A DNA stretch of 23,272 bases from Erythrobacter sp. CCH5-A1 (GTDB lineage: Bacteria; Pseudomonadota; Alphaproteobacteria; Sphingomonadales; Sphingomonadaceae). A program made the translations under genes and the position numbers. Positions 7,743-15,760 of this stretch are shown piece after piece. Position 1 is the first letter of the stretch. Each line of letters starts with the position of its first letter. The notes beneath the pieces were generated by a model that was given only the letters and a program-made list of their open reading frames with translations, did no database searches and was not told the origin of the DNA. The stretch lies in assembly GCF_001557115.1 (NCBI RefSeq), contig NZ_LSKQ01000271.1, positions 1-23,272 of the forward strand, in the 5' to 3' direction.

Positions 7743-10700
7743 GCTGCGGTCTCCCCTTCAGCGAGGGCCCCTTCGAGCCAGTCGACCTTTGTAAGCTTGC
7801 GGACGATCACATATTCGTCGCGGTTGGACCCGACGGTGCCGTAGTAGTTGAACCCGTAGGCGAGCTGGACATAGCCGCCGATCATGTGCGTGGGTTTCAG
7901 CACCGCGCGGGTGACGGAGTTGTGGATGCCCCCGCGCTGCCCGGTCAGCGGCGATCCGGGCATATTCGTGATCTTTTCCTGCGCGTGATACATGAACAGC
8001 GTGCCTTCCTTCATCCGCTGCGACACGACCACGCGGGCCACCAGCGCGCCGTTGGAATTGAAGGTTTCCACCCAGTCATTATCGACCAGGCCCGCCTTGG
8101 CGGCGTCCACTTCGCTCATCCACACGATCGGCCCGCCGCGTGACAGTGTCAGCATCAGCAGATTGTCGGTATAGGTCGAATGGATGCCCCATTTCTGGTG
8201 GGGGGTGATGAAGTTGAGGATCACGTGCGGCGCGTCCTTGGCTTCGTCCAGCATCGGTTTGACCGCCTTGGTATCGATGGGCGGGCGATAGACGCAGAAG
8301 CCTTCGCCAAAGGCGCGCATCCACTTGTGATCCTGATAGAGCTGCTGACGCCCGGTCAGCGTGCGCCACGGGATCAACTCGTGGACGTTGGTGTAACCCG
8401 CGTTATAACACACGTGCTCGCTTTCCAGCCCCGACCAGGTGGGCGAGGAGATGATCTTCCTCGGCTGGGCCTGAATGTCGCGGAAGCGAATTTTCTCCTC
8501 TTCCTTGGGCAGCGCCAGATGGGTGTGATCGAGCCCGGTCTTCCTGCCCAGATTGGCCCAGGCCTTGACCGCGACCTCGCCATTGGTTTCAGGCGCGAGC
8601 ATCAGGATCATCTCAGCGGCATCGATCGCGGTTTCGATCTGCGCCAGGCCCTTGGTCGGGCCATCCTTCAGCACCGGGCCGTTGAGCTTGCGCAGCGCCT
8701 CGACCTCGTGATCGGTGTTCCAGCCGATCCCCTTGCCGCCATTTCCGAGCTTTTCCATCAGCGGGCCAAGCGCGGTGAAGCGGTTGTAGAGATTGGGATA
8801 ATCCCGCTCGACCAGCGCGACGTTGGCCATGGTCTTGCCGGGGATCGGCTCGGCCTGACCCAGCCCCCAATCGGCCACGTCATAGGGCTGTGCGATCTCG
8901 TTCGGGCTGTCGTGCTGGATCGGGGTGAGCACCACGTCATGCTCGACGCCGAGCACTTCGGGCGCGACTTCGGAGAACCTCTTGGCGATCCCCTTGTAGA
9001 TGTCCCAGTCGCTGCGCGATTCCCACACCGGGTCCACTGCCGCCGAGAGCGGGTGGATGAAGGGGTGCATGTCCGAGGTGTTGAGATCGTCCTTCTCGTA
9101 CCAGCTCGCCGTCGGCAGGACGATGTCGGAATAGACGCAGGTGGTCGACATCCGGAAATCGAGCGTCACCAGCAGATCGAGCTTACCTTTGGGCGCATCA
9201 TCGTGCCACTTCACTTCCTTGGGCTTGACCGCGCCGGTTTCGCCCAGGTCCTTACCCTGCACGCCGTGGGCGGTGCCGAGCAGGTGCTTGAGGAAATATT
9301 CGTGGCCCTTGCCCGACGAGCCGAGCAGGTTTGACCGCCACACAAACATGTTGCGCGGCCAGTTGGCCGGATCATCGGGATCAAAGCACGACATTTCCAG
9401 CGTGCCTGCCTTGAAGCCTTCGGCGACATATTCGCCCGCGGTCTTGCCGCTGGCCTTGATCGCCTTGCCCACTTCGAGCGGGTTGCTCTTCAACTGCGGC
9501 GCGCTCGGCAGCCAGCCCATGCGTTCGGCCCGCGCGTTGTAATCGATCAGGCTTGCGTCCCAGTCACCATCAGGCGCGGTGGGGGAGAGGATTTCCTCCA
9601 CCGCCAGCGTCTCGTACCGCCACTGATCGGTGTGGGCGTAGAAGAAGCTCGTTGAATTCATGTGCCGCGGCGGGCGGTTCCAGTCGAGCGCGAAGGCGAG
9701 CGCGGTCCACCCGGTCTGCGGGCGCAGCTTTTCCTGCCCGACATAGTGCGACCAGCCGCCGCCCGATTGGCCCACACAGCCGCACATCACCAAGAGGTTG
9801 ATGATGCCGCGGTAGTTCATGTCCATGTGATACCAGTGGTTGAGCCCCGCGCCCAGGATCACCATCGACTTGCCCTTGGTCACCTCGGCATTGGAGGCGA
9901 ATTCGCGGGCCACGGTGATGATGTGATCAGCCGGCACCCCGGTGATCTTTTCCGCCCATGCCGGGGTGTAAGGCTCCATCGCGGCGTAATCGCGGGCGAC
10001 ATGCTCGCCGCCGAGGCCACGGTCGAGGCCGTAATTGGCGCAGAACAGATCGAACACGGTGGCGACGAAGGCCTTGCCGTCCTTCAATTGCACCTGCCGC
10101 ACCGGGACGCGGCGCTTGAGCACGCTGGGGTGATCGGTGCCCTGGAAGTGATCGTGCTCAAGATTGCCGAAATAGGGGAACGCGACCTCGATCACCTCGT
10201 CATGCTGGCCATCAAGGATATTGGTCAGCCGCAGCCGGGTGGCATTGCCGCGACCGTCCTTTTCCTGAAGGTTCCACTTGCCTTCCTCGCCCCAACGGAA
10301 CCCCGCCGAGCCCGACGGCACCACCACCTCGTCGGTCGCCTCGTCAATGGCGACGGTTTTCCAGTCGGGATTGTTGGCTTCGGCCAGCCCATCAAGGAAA
10401 TCGGCGGCGCGCAGCAGGTTTTCAGGCACCCATGCACCGTCCTTTTCAACCAGCTTCACCAGCATCGGCATGTCGGAATATTTGCGGCAATAGTCCTCGA
10501 AATATTCGGCCTGCCGGTCGAGGTGATATTCGCGCAGGATCACATGGCCCATCGCCATCGCCAGCGCCGCATCGGTTCCCTGCTTGGGGTTGAGCCACAG
10601 ATCGGCAAACTTGGTCGCCTCGGCGTAATCGGGGCTGACGACCGCGACCTTGGTGCCGCGATAGCGGGCCTCGGTCATGAAGTGCGCATCGGGGGTGCGG

Positions 10701-11476
10701 GTTTGCGGGACGTTCGAGCCCCACATCATCAGGAACCCGGCATTGTACCAGTCGGCGCTTTCGGGAACGTCGGTCTGTTCGCCCCAGGTCTGCGGGCTGG
10801 AGGGCGGCAGGTCGCAATACCAGTCGTAGAAACTCATGCAGGTGCCGCCAAGCAGCGAGAGATAGCGCGATCCGGCCGCATAGCTCACCATCGACATCGC
10901 CGGGATGGGCGAAAAGCCAATGATCCGGTCAGGGCCGTAAGTCTTGGCGGTGTAGGCATTGGCAGCCGCGATGATCTCGTTCACCTCGTCCCACGTCGAA
11001 CGCACCATGCCGCCGTGGCCGCGGATCGCGGTATAGCTCTTGCGCTTGGCCTGATCCTCGACGATCGAGGCCCAGGCAGCGACCGGCGTGCGCAGCACGC
11101 GCGCTTCACGCCACAGCTTGAGCAGGCGCGAACGCACCATCGGATATTTCAGGCGCTGGGCCGAATAGATGTACCAGCTGTAGCTCGCCCCGCGCGGGCA
11201 TCCGCGCGGCTCGTGGTTGGGCAGATCGGGCCGGGTGCGGGGATAATCAGTCTGCTGGGTTTCCCAGGTGATGATCCCGCCCTTGACGTAGATCTTCCAG
11301 CTGCACGAACCGGTGCAGTTCACCCCGTGTGTGCTGCGCACGATCTTGTCGTGCTGCCAGCGCTTGCGATAGCTGTCCTCCCAGTCGCGGTTCTGGTTGG
11401 TGGTGACGCCGTGCCCGCCGGCGAAGGCCTGCTTGGGCTGGCGGAAGAAGGTCAGGCGGTCGAGAAGCTGGCTCAT
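7739..11476 (-). CDS. narG: NarG, catalytic (alpha) subunit of respiratory nitrate reductase
   Basis: NarG reduces nitrate to nitrite on the cytoplasmic face of the membrane using a Mo-bis-MGD cofactor. The 1245-residue length matches E. coli NarG (1247). The N-terminal FS0 cluster has a histidine ligand, H50, with C54, C58 and C93. The YDWYCDLP motif supplies the aspartate (D222) expected to bind molybdenum. There is no twin-arginine signal peptide, which fits a cytoplasmic Nar rather than a periplasmic Nap enzyme. I chose the ATG at 11476 (MSQLLDRL): it overlaps the narK stop as ATGA and has an AAAGGAG ribosome site seven bases upstream. The open frame continues 48 codons further into narK but is not NarG-like there. 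Confidence 0.98.
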   Translation of the reverse strand: MSQLLDRLTFFRQPKQAFAGGHGVTTNQNRDWEDSYRKRWQHDKIVRSTHGVNCTGSCSWKIYVKGGIITWETQQTDYPRTRPDLPNHEPRGCPRGASYSWYIYSAQRLKYPMVRSRLLKLWREARVLRTPVAAWASIVEDQAKRKSYTAIRGHGGMVRSTWDEVNEIIAAANAYTAKTYGPDRIIGFSPIPAMSMVSYAAGSRYLSLLGGTCMSFYDWYCDLPPSSPQTWGEQTDVPESADWYNAGFLMMWGSNVPQTRTPDAHFMTEARYRGTKVAVVSPDYAEATKFADLWLNPKQGTDAALAMAMGHVILREYHLDRQAEYFEDYCRKYSDMPMLVKLVEKDGAWVPENLLRAADFLDGLAEANNPDWKTVAIDEATDEVVVPSGSAGFRWGEEGKWNLQEKDGRGNATRLRLTNILDGQHDEVIEVAFPYFGNLEHDHFQGTDHPSVLKRRVPVRQVQLKDGKAFVATVFDLFCANYGLDRGLGGEHVARDYAAMEPYTPAWAEKITGVPADHIITVAREFASNAEVTKGKSMVILGAGLNHWYHMDMNYRGIINLLVMCGCVGQSGGGWSHYVGQEKLRPQTGWTALAFALDWNRPPRHMNSTSFFYAHTDQWRYETLAVEEILSPTAPDGDWDASLIDYNARAERMGWLPSAPQLKSNPLEVGKAIKASGKTAGEYVAEGFKAGTLEMSCFDPDDPANWPRNMFVWRSNLLGSSGKGHEYFLKHLLGTAHGVQGKDLGETGAVKPKEVKWHDDAPKGKLDLLVTLDFRMSTTCVYSDIVLPTASWYEKDDLNTSDMHPFIHPLSAAVDPVWESRSDWDIYKGIAKRFSEVAPEVLGVEHDVVLTPIQHDSPNEIAQPYDVADWGLGQAEPIPGKTMANVALVERDYPNLYNRFTALGPLMEKLGNGGKGIGWNTDHEVEALRKLNGPVLKDGPTKGLAQIETAIDAAEMILMLAPETNGEVAVKAWANLGRKTGLDHTHLALPKEEEKIRFRDIQAQPRKIISSPTWSGLESEHVCYNAGYTNVHELIPWRTLTGRQQLYQDHKWMRAFGEGFCVYRPPIDTKAVKPMLDEAKDAPHVILNFITPHQKWGIHSTYTDNLLMLTLSRGGPIVWMSEVDAAKAGLVDNDWVETFNSNGALVARVVVSQRMKEGTLFMYHAQEKITNMPGSPLTGQRGGIHNSVTRAVLKPTHMIGGYVQLAYGFNYYGTVGSNRDEYVIVRKLTKVDWLEGALAEGETAA

Positions 11477-14220
11477 GCAGCGGCTCCTTTCAGGGGTGCA
11501 GGTTGGACGGCGGGAGCAGGCGTGCGCCCGCGTTCGATATCGTGCAGCAGGCCGCCGCGGCGGGTGTAGACGAACCACGTCAGCGCGGCGCAACTGGCGT
11601 AGAAGATCAGGAAGCCCCACAAGGCCGCCATCGGCGATCCGGTTGCGGCAATCGCGCTGCCGAAGCTCTTGGGGATGAAGAAGGCGCCGTAGGCCGCAAT
11701 CGCCGAGGTGAAGCCGACGATCGCCGCCGATTCCTTCTCCGCCTGCCGCAGCGCGGCATCAGGCGCGAGTTCCGGCATCAGGCGCGGAACTTCCTGCCGC
11801 ATGATGTTGGGGATCATCTGGAAGGTCGAAGCATTGCCCACTCCCGTCATGAAGAACATGAAGATGAACATGCCCAGGAAGCCCCACCAGCTAGCGGCCT
11901 GGATAAAATACATGACCCCGAACACGCCCAGCATCATCAGCACGAAAACCCAGAAGGTGACCCGCGCCCCGCCCCACTTGTCCGACACCCAGCCGGTCGC
12001 CGCCCGGCTCAGCGCGCCGACGAGCGGGCCGAGGAACACGAATTGCAGCACGTCGACTTGCGGAAACTGCTGTTTGGCGAGCAGCGGCAGGCCAGCCGAA
12101 AAGCCGATGAAGCTGCCGAAGGTGCCGGTATAAAGCCAGCACATCAGCCAGTTATGCTTGCGCTGGAAGATCACCGCCTGCTCGGCGAAGCTGGCTTTGG
12201 CATCGGCGATGTCGTTCATCCCGAACCATGCCAGCAGGCTGCTGGCGATGATGAAGGGCACCCACACGAACCCGGCGTTCTGCAGCCACAGCTGGCCGCC
12301 ATCCGCCGTCTGCTGTGCAGCCCCGCCGAGCGCGCCGAACACACCTGCAGTGATGATCAGTGGCACGGCGAACTGCATCACCGACACCCCGAGGTTGCCG
12401 AGGCCAGCATTCAGCGCCATCGCGTTGCCCTTGCGCGCCTTGGGGAAGAAGAAGCTGATGTTCGACATCGACGAGGCGAAATTGCCCCCGCCAAACCCAC
12501 ACAGCAGCGCCAGCACCAGGAAAATGATGTAGGGCGTATCCGGGTTCTGAACGGCATAGCCGATGCCGAAAGCAGGGATCAGCAGGGATGCGGTGGAGAG
12601 AGTGGTCCACAGCCGCCCGCCAAAGATCGGCACCATGAAGCTGTAGAAAATGCGGAAGGTGGCCCCCGAAAGGCCCGGCAAGGCCGCCAGCCAGAACAGC
12701 TGATCGGTGGTATAGTCGAACCCGACCTGCGGAAGCTTCGCAACCACCACCGACCACACCATCCACACCGCAAAGGCGAGCAGCAGCGCGGGGATCGAGA
12801 TATACAGATTGCGCCGGGCGATGCGTTCGCCCTGCGCCTGCCAGAAGGCGGGGTCTTCGGGCTTCCACTCGGCCAGCACCTTGCTCGGCTGGGCGGCAGC
12901 GTGGCGGGTTTCGTCGTGCAGGCCCGCCATTTCCGGGAATTGCGGCAGGCTGCGCGCGTCGATCCCGCTCGCCTTCTGCTCCATCTGGCGGATGGCAATG
13001 TGCATCCATGCCAGCGCCACGCCAACCAGCGCGAACAGCACCATGAAGCAGCTGGTCCAGATGCCGGTAAGGTCGCTCACCGCGCCGAACACGATCGGCA
13101 GCACGAATCCGCCAAGCCCACCGACCAGGCCCACCAGCCCGCCGACCGCACCGACATGGTTGGGGTAATAGACCGGAATGTGCTTGAATACCGCCGCCTT
13201 GCCCAGCGACATGAAGAAGCCGAGCACGAACACCGTGATCACGAAGGGCACCAAACCCATCGAGGTCGAAAACGCGATGTCGCCTTCAATCCCATGGATC
13301 ACGTAATCAGTCGCCGGGTAGGACAGCATGAACAGGCAGACGAGCGACACGCCAAAGGTCGCATACATGATACGGCGCGCGCCATACTTGTCCGACAGCA
13401 TCCCGCCATAGGCGCGGAACAGGCTGGCCGAGAGCGAGAAGGTGGCAGCCAGCATGCCTGCCACTTTCACATCGACGCCGTAAAGCCCGACCATGTATTG
13501 CGGCAGCCACAGCGCCAGAGCGACGAAGGCCCCGAATACGAAAAAATAATACAGCGAGAAACGCCACACCTGCTCGTTGCGCAGCGGTTCGAACTGGTCT
13601 TTCAGGCTGCGTGGCGCAATCCCGCCGGCCTTGCGCGCGGCATATTCGGGATCGTCCTTGGCAAGGAGATAGAACAAAACGGCGACCACTGCGAGCACGC
13701 CGGCCCAAACCTGCGCCACACCCTGCCAGCCGATCGCCACCATTACCCATGGGGCAAGAAACTTGGTCACCGCCGCGCCGACATTGCCCATTCCGAAAAA
13801 GCCCAGCGCAGAGCCCTGCTTCTCGAGCGGATAGAACTTGGAGACATAGGCCACGCCCACCGCAAATCCGCCGCCCGCCAGCCCGAGACCGAGCGCGGCC
13901 AGCAGCATCAGGTAGTAGTTGTCGCTATAGGACAGCAGGAAAGTCGATGCTGCCGAAGCCAGCATGGTCAGCGGAAAGACGATCCGCCCGCCAAACTGGT
14001 CGGTCCAGATGCCGAGCATCAGCCGCACCAGCGATCCTGTGAGGATCGGGGTGCCGATCAGCAGCCCGAACTGGGTGTCGTTGAGGCCGAGTTCCGCCTT
14101 GATCTCGATCCCGATGATCGCGAAGATCGTCCACACCGCAAAACAGATGGTGAAGGCAAAGGTGCTCAGCCCCAGCGCGAGGCCTTGTTCACTCTGCGTT
14201 GCTGTAACGCCCGGTCCCAT
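11473..14220 (-). CDS. narK: Fused NarK1-NarK2 nitrate/nitrite transporter
   Basis: This 915-residue protein is two complete major-facilitator transporters in one chain. The first runs to about residue 412, followed by a hydrophilic linker of about 55 residues and a second transporter from about 470. Each half has the two nitrate-binding arginines expected of NarK proteins: R66 and R269 in the first half, R523 and R739 in the second. The second half also carries the GGGNFASSMSNISFFFP nitrate signature and NAGLGNLGVS. In Paracoccus, where such a fusion is characterised, the first half acts as a nitrate/proton symporter and the second as a nitrate/nitrite exchanger; the same division is inferred here. 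The ATG at 14220 has a GGGAG ribosome site six bases upstream, so it is preferred over an in-frame TTG at 14244. It heads the operon. Confidence 0.96.
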   Translation of the reverse strand: MGPGVTATQSEQGLALGLSTFAFTICFAVWTIFAIIGIEIKAELGLNDTQFGLLIGTPILTGSLVRLMLGIWTDQFGGRIVFPLTMLASAASTFLLSYSDNYYLMLLAALGLGLAGGGFAVGVAYVSKFYPLEKQGSALGFFGMGNVGAAVTKFLAPWVMVAIGWQGVAQVWAGVLAVVAVLFYLLAKDDPEYAARKAGGIAPRSLKDQFEPLRNEQVWRFSLYYFFVFGAFVALALWLPQYMVGLYGVDVKVAGMLAATFSLSASLFRAYGGMLSDKYGARRIMYATFGVSLVCLFMLSYPATDYVIHGIEGDIAFSTSMGLVPFVITVFVLGFFMSLGKAAVFKHIPVYYPNHVGAVGGLVGLVGGLGGFVLPIVFGAVSDLTGIWTSCFMVLFALVGVALAWMHIAIRQMEQKASGIDARSLPQFPEMAGLHDETRHAAAQPSKVLAEWKPEDPAFWQAQGERIARRNLYISIPALLLAFAVWMVWSVVVAKLPQVGFDYTTDQLFWLAALPGLSGATFRIFYSFMVPIFGGRLWTTLSTASLLIPAFGIGYAVQNPDTPYIIFLVLALLCGFGGGNFASSMSNISFFFPKARKGNAMALNAGLGNLGVSVMQFAVPLIITAGVFGALGGAAQQTADGGQLWLQNAGFVWVPFIIASSLLAWFGMNDIADAKASFAEQAVIFQRKHNWLMCWLYTGTFGSFIGFSAGLPLLAKQQFPQVDVLQFVFLGPLVGALSRAATGWVSDKWGGARVTFWVFVLMMLGVFGVMYFIQAASWWGFLGMFIFMFFMTGVGNASTFQMIPNIMRQEVPRLMPELAPDAALRQAEKESAAIVGFTSAIAAYGAFFIPKSFGSAIAATGSPMAALWGFLIFYASCAALTWFVYTRRGGLLHDIERGRTPAPAVQPAPLKGAAA

Positions 14221-14226
14221 GTGCAA

Positions 14227-14231
14227 CTCCC
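14227..14231 (-). promoter_or_regulatory. narK ribosome-binding site
   Basis: GGGAG on the minus strand, six bases before the ATG at 14220. It decides the narK start in favour of this ATG over the upstream TTG at 14244. Confidence 0.7.
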
Positions 14232-14283
14232 GTTCCGATCCCAAAGTCCGGGTTGCTGGTGCAGGGTCTCATGCGCTGACTGT

Positions 14284-14297
14284 TTGACCAAGATCAA
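14284..14297 (-). promoter_or_regulatory. FNR-type box for the narK operon
   Basis: TTGACCAAGATCAA matches the FNR consensus TTGAT-N4-ATCAA at nine of ten fixed positions. If the box is centred at -41.5, as in class II FNR promoters, leftward transcription would start near 14249 and leave a 29-base leader containing the GGGAG site before narK. I see no convincing -10 hexamer. Confidence 0.75.
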
Positions 14298-14376
14298 AAG
14301 CGCGCTGGGACTACGGGCAAAATCGTTTCGGCCTGATCGATGCCGTGAGCAGCGCCGATCAATGTCAAGTCAGTGA

Positions 14377-14390
14377 TTGATGTGTATCAA
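14377..14390. promoter_or_regulatory. Perfect FNR-type box in the narK/regulator intergenic region
   Basis: TTGATGTGTATCAA is a perfect TTGAT-N4-ATCAA palindrome. Its centre is 42.5 bases before the regulator ATG at 14426, so a class II start site would fall at the start codon itself. It may instead, or also, act as a second upstream site for narK, about 93 bases further from narK than the other box. Confidence 0.82.
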
Positions 14391-14425
14391 TTCATTCACT
14401 AGCCTAGCCGCTTAACCAGACGGTC

Positions 14426-15127
14426 ATGAGCCTTATGAGAATCGGCGAGAAGCCAGAGATTGCCCGCCTTCCGCTATTCCGCGACATGGATGACGCCATG
14501 CGCGAGCGCGTGCTGTCGGGATCGTTCCTGCAGGTCTTCCCGCCGCAGCTGACCCTGTTTGAACGCGGACAGCAGGCCGATTTCCTGCACGTGCTGGTGG
14601 ATGGTCTGGTGGAACTTTATGTTTCTGGCACCGGACGCGACACCACGATGAAAATCGTCGAGCCGGTGACCAGCTTCATCCTCGCCGCGGTGATGACCGA
14701 TCTGCCCTATCTGATGTCGGCGCGCACGCTGACCTCTTCGCGGGTGTTGCTGGTGCCGGCAGCTTTGATGCGCGAGGTCATCCGCAAGGATACCGCGCTG
14801 ATGCAGGCGACGATGCATGAACTGGCGCTGGGCTACCGCGACATGGTGCGCGCGCTCACCGACATGAAGCTGCGCCAGTCAGCCGAGCGGCTCGCCAACC
14901 ATCTGCTCGAATTCAGCGCCCAGCGCGGCAACGCCTGGGACTTCGAACTGAGTGGCGAAAAGCGCGTGCTCGCCTCGCTGCTGGGGATGACGCCCGAAAA
15001 CCTCAGCCGCGCCTTTGGCACGCTGAAGGAACAAGGGGTCAGCGTGAACGGCGCGCGGGTGCGGATCGAAGATCGCGCCGCGCTGGCCGCCTTTGCCCGG
15101 CCCGATCCGGTGCCGGCTGACCGCTGA
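14426..15127 (+). CDS. Crp/Fnr-family regulator without cysteines (Dnr/NarR-like)
   Basis: A 233-residue Crp/Fnr regulator with an N-terminal cyclic-nucleotide-binding-type sensor fold (about 15-125), a long dimerisation helix and a C-terminal winged helix. The recognition helix reads E191-N-L-S194-R195, the E-x-x-S-R pattern used by FNR-class proteins to read TTGAT half-sites, which agrees with the perfect box in front of the gene. The protein has no cysteine at all, so it cannot carry the FNR oxygen-sensing [4Fe-4S] cluster; it may sense NO through heme like Dnr, or another signal such as nitrate like NarR. No ribosome site precedes the ATG. It is divergent from narK and is the likely local activator of the nar operon. 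Confidence 0.85.
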   Translation: MSLMRIGEKPEIARLPLFRDMDDAMRERVLSGSFLQVFPPQLTLFERGQQADFLHVLVDGLVELYVSGTGRDTTMKIVEPVTSFILAAVMTDLPYLMSARTLTSSRVLLVPAALMREVIRKDTALMQATMHELALGYRDMVRALTDMKLRQSAERLANHLLEFSAQRGNAWDFELSGEKRVLASLLGMTPENLSRAFGTLKEQGVSVNGARVRIEDRAALAAFARPDPVPADR

Positions 15128-15139
15128 GCCGCGCCCGGA

Positions 15140-15760
15140 ATGAGCGCGCCGCCCGAAACCCGGCTTGCTGTCAGCGCCAAGGAGGCGGCTCGTATCCGCA
15201 CAGCGGTGCGCATGGCGGATGTGTCGTTGCTCGGCCCCGGCTACCGCATCGCCGACGAGTGCGATGTGCCCGCGCTGATCGACCTGCTGTCCGATCCGCG
15301 CGTGTCCGATCCGATCTATGATCTGCCGCGCCCCTTCACGCCCGAAAATATTGCCAGATGGGTCCGCGAGGCACGCGACCGCCAGCACGGCGGCGAGGCG
15401 GTGCTGGCCGTGCTCCCCGGTGACGGCGGCGGCATCGCCAGCTATTCCTATTTCACCATCTGGCCCGAGCATTCCGCCGCCGAGATCGGCGGAGCCTATC
15501 GCGCCGCTGCCCAGAGCCGCGGCACCGGCAAGGCTGGCGCGGCGCGCAGTTTCGGGTGGATGTTCGATCACCTCGGCGTGCAGCTGATCGGCCTGACCGC
15601 CGCGCTCGACAATCATCGCTCGGCCCGCGTGATCGAGGCGGCCGGCTTCCGCTTCATTGGTGAGCGCGACAGCATCCGCCCGGATGGCAGCCTGCGCCGC
15701 TCACGCTACTGGGAACTCACTCGCGAGGAATGGCACCGGCTGCAAGCCCTCAGAAGCTGA
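15140..15760 (+). CDS. GNAT-family N-acetyltransferase (RimJ/RimL type)
   Basis: A 206-residue acetyltransferase of the GNAT fold. The acetyl-CoA loop is the AAAQSRGTGKAGAARSF segment (about 120-136), a variant of the Q/R-x-x-G-x-G/A loop. NHRSARVIEAAGFRFIGE follows near residue 156, the usual closing block of RimJ/RimL relatives. The substrate cannot be told from sequence. It starts 12 bases after the Crp/Fnr regulator and is probably cotranscribed. The first 24 residues look unlike the family; the ATG at 15212 is a plausible alternative start, and neither has a clear ribosome site. The 3' end overlaps the porin gene on the other strand by 11 bases. Confidence 0.82.
   Translation: MSAPPETRLAVSAKEAARIRTAVRMADVSLLGPGYRIADECDVPALIDLLSDPRVSDPIYDLPRPFTPENIARWVREARDRQHGGEAVLAVLPGDGGGIASYSYFTIWPEHSAAEIGGAYRAAAQSRGTGKAGAARSFGWMFDHLGVQLIGLTAALDNHRSARVIEAAGFRFIGERDSIRPDGSLRRSRYWELTREEWHRLQALRS

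Noticed and set aside
5832..7844. Open frame of 670 codons on the plus strand
   Set aside because: Antisense to narJ and narH, whose ligands and junctions are unambiguous; no ribosome site or motif supports the plus-strand frame.
9662..11569. Open frame of 635 codons on the plus strand
   Set aside because: Antisense shadow of narG with low-complexity composition.
11477..11620. Longer NarG N-terminus starting at 11620
   Set aside because: The 48 extra residues lie within narK, are Arg/Pro-rich and do not match NarG; the ATG at 11476 has an AAAGGAG site and gives the family length.
14221..14244. Longer narK start at the TTG at 14244
   Set aside because: The ATG at 14220 has a well-spaced GGGAG site, and the extra residues are not part of the transporter fold.
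14354..14367. Possible third FNR box between narK and the regulator
   Set aside because: CCGATCAATGTCAA has one good half-site (GTCAA), but the other half differs at two positions.
11503..14376. Very long open frame of 957 codons on the plus strand
   Set aside because: It is the antisense shadow of narK in GC-rich DNA; the product is rich in His, Arg and Gln with no domain, while the minus strand encodes a clear transporter.
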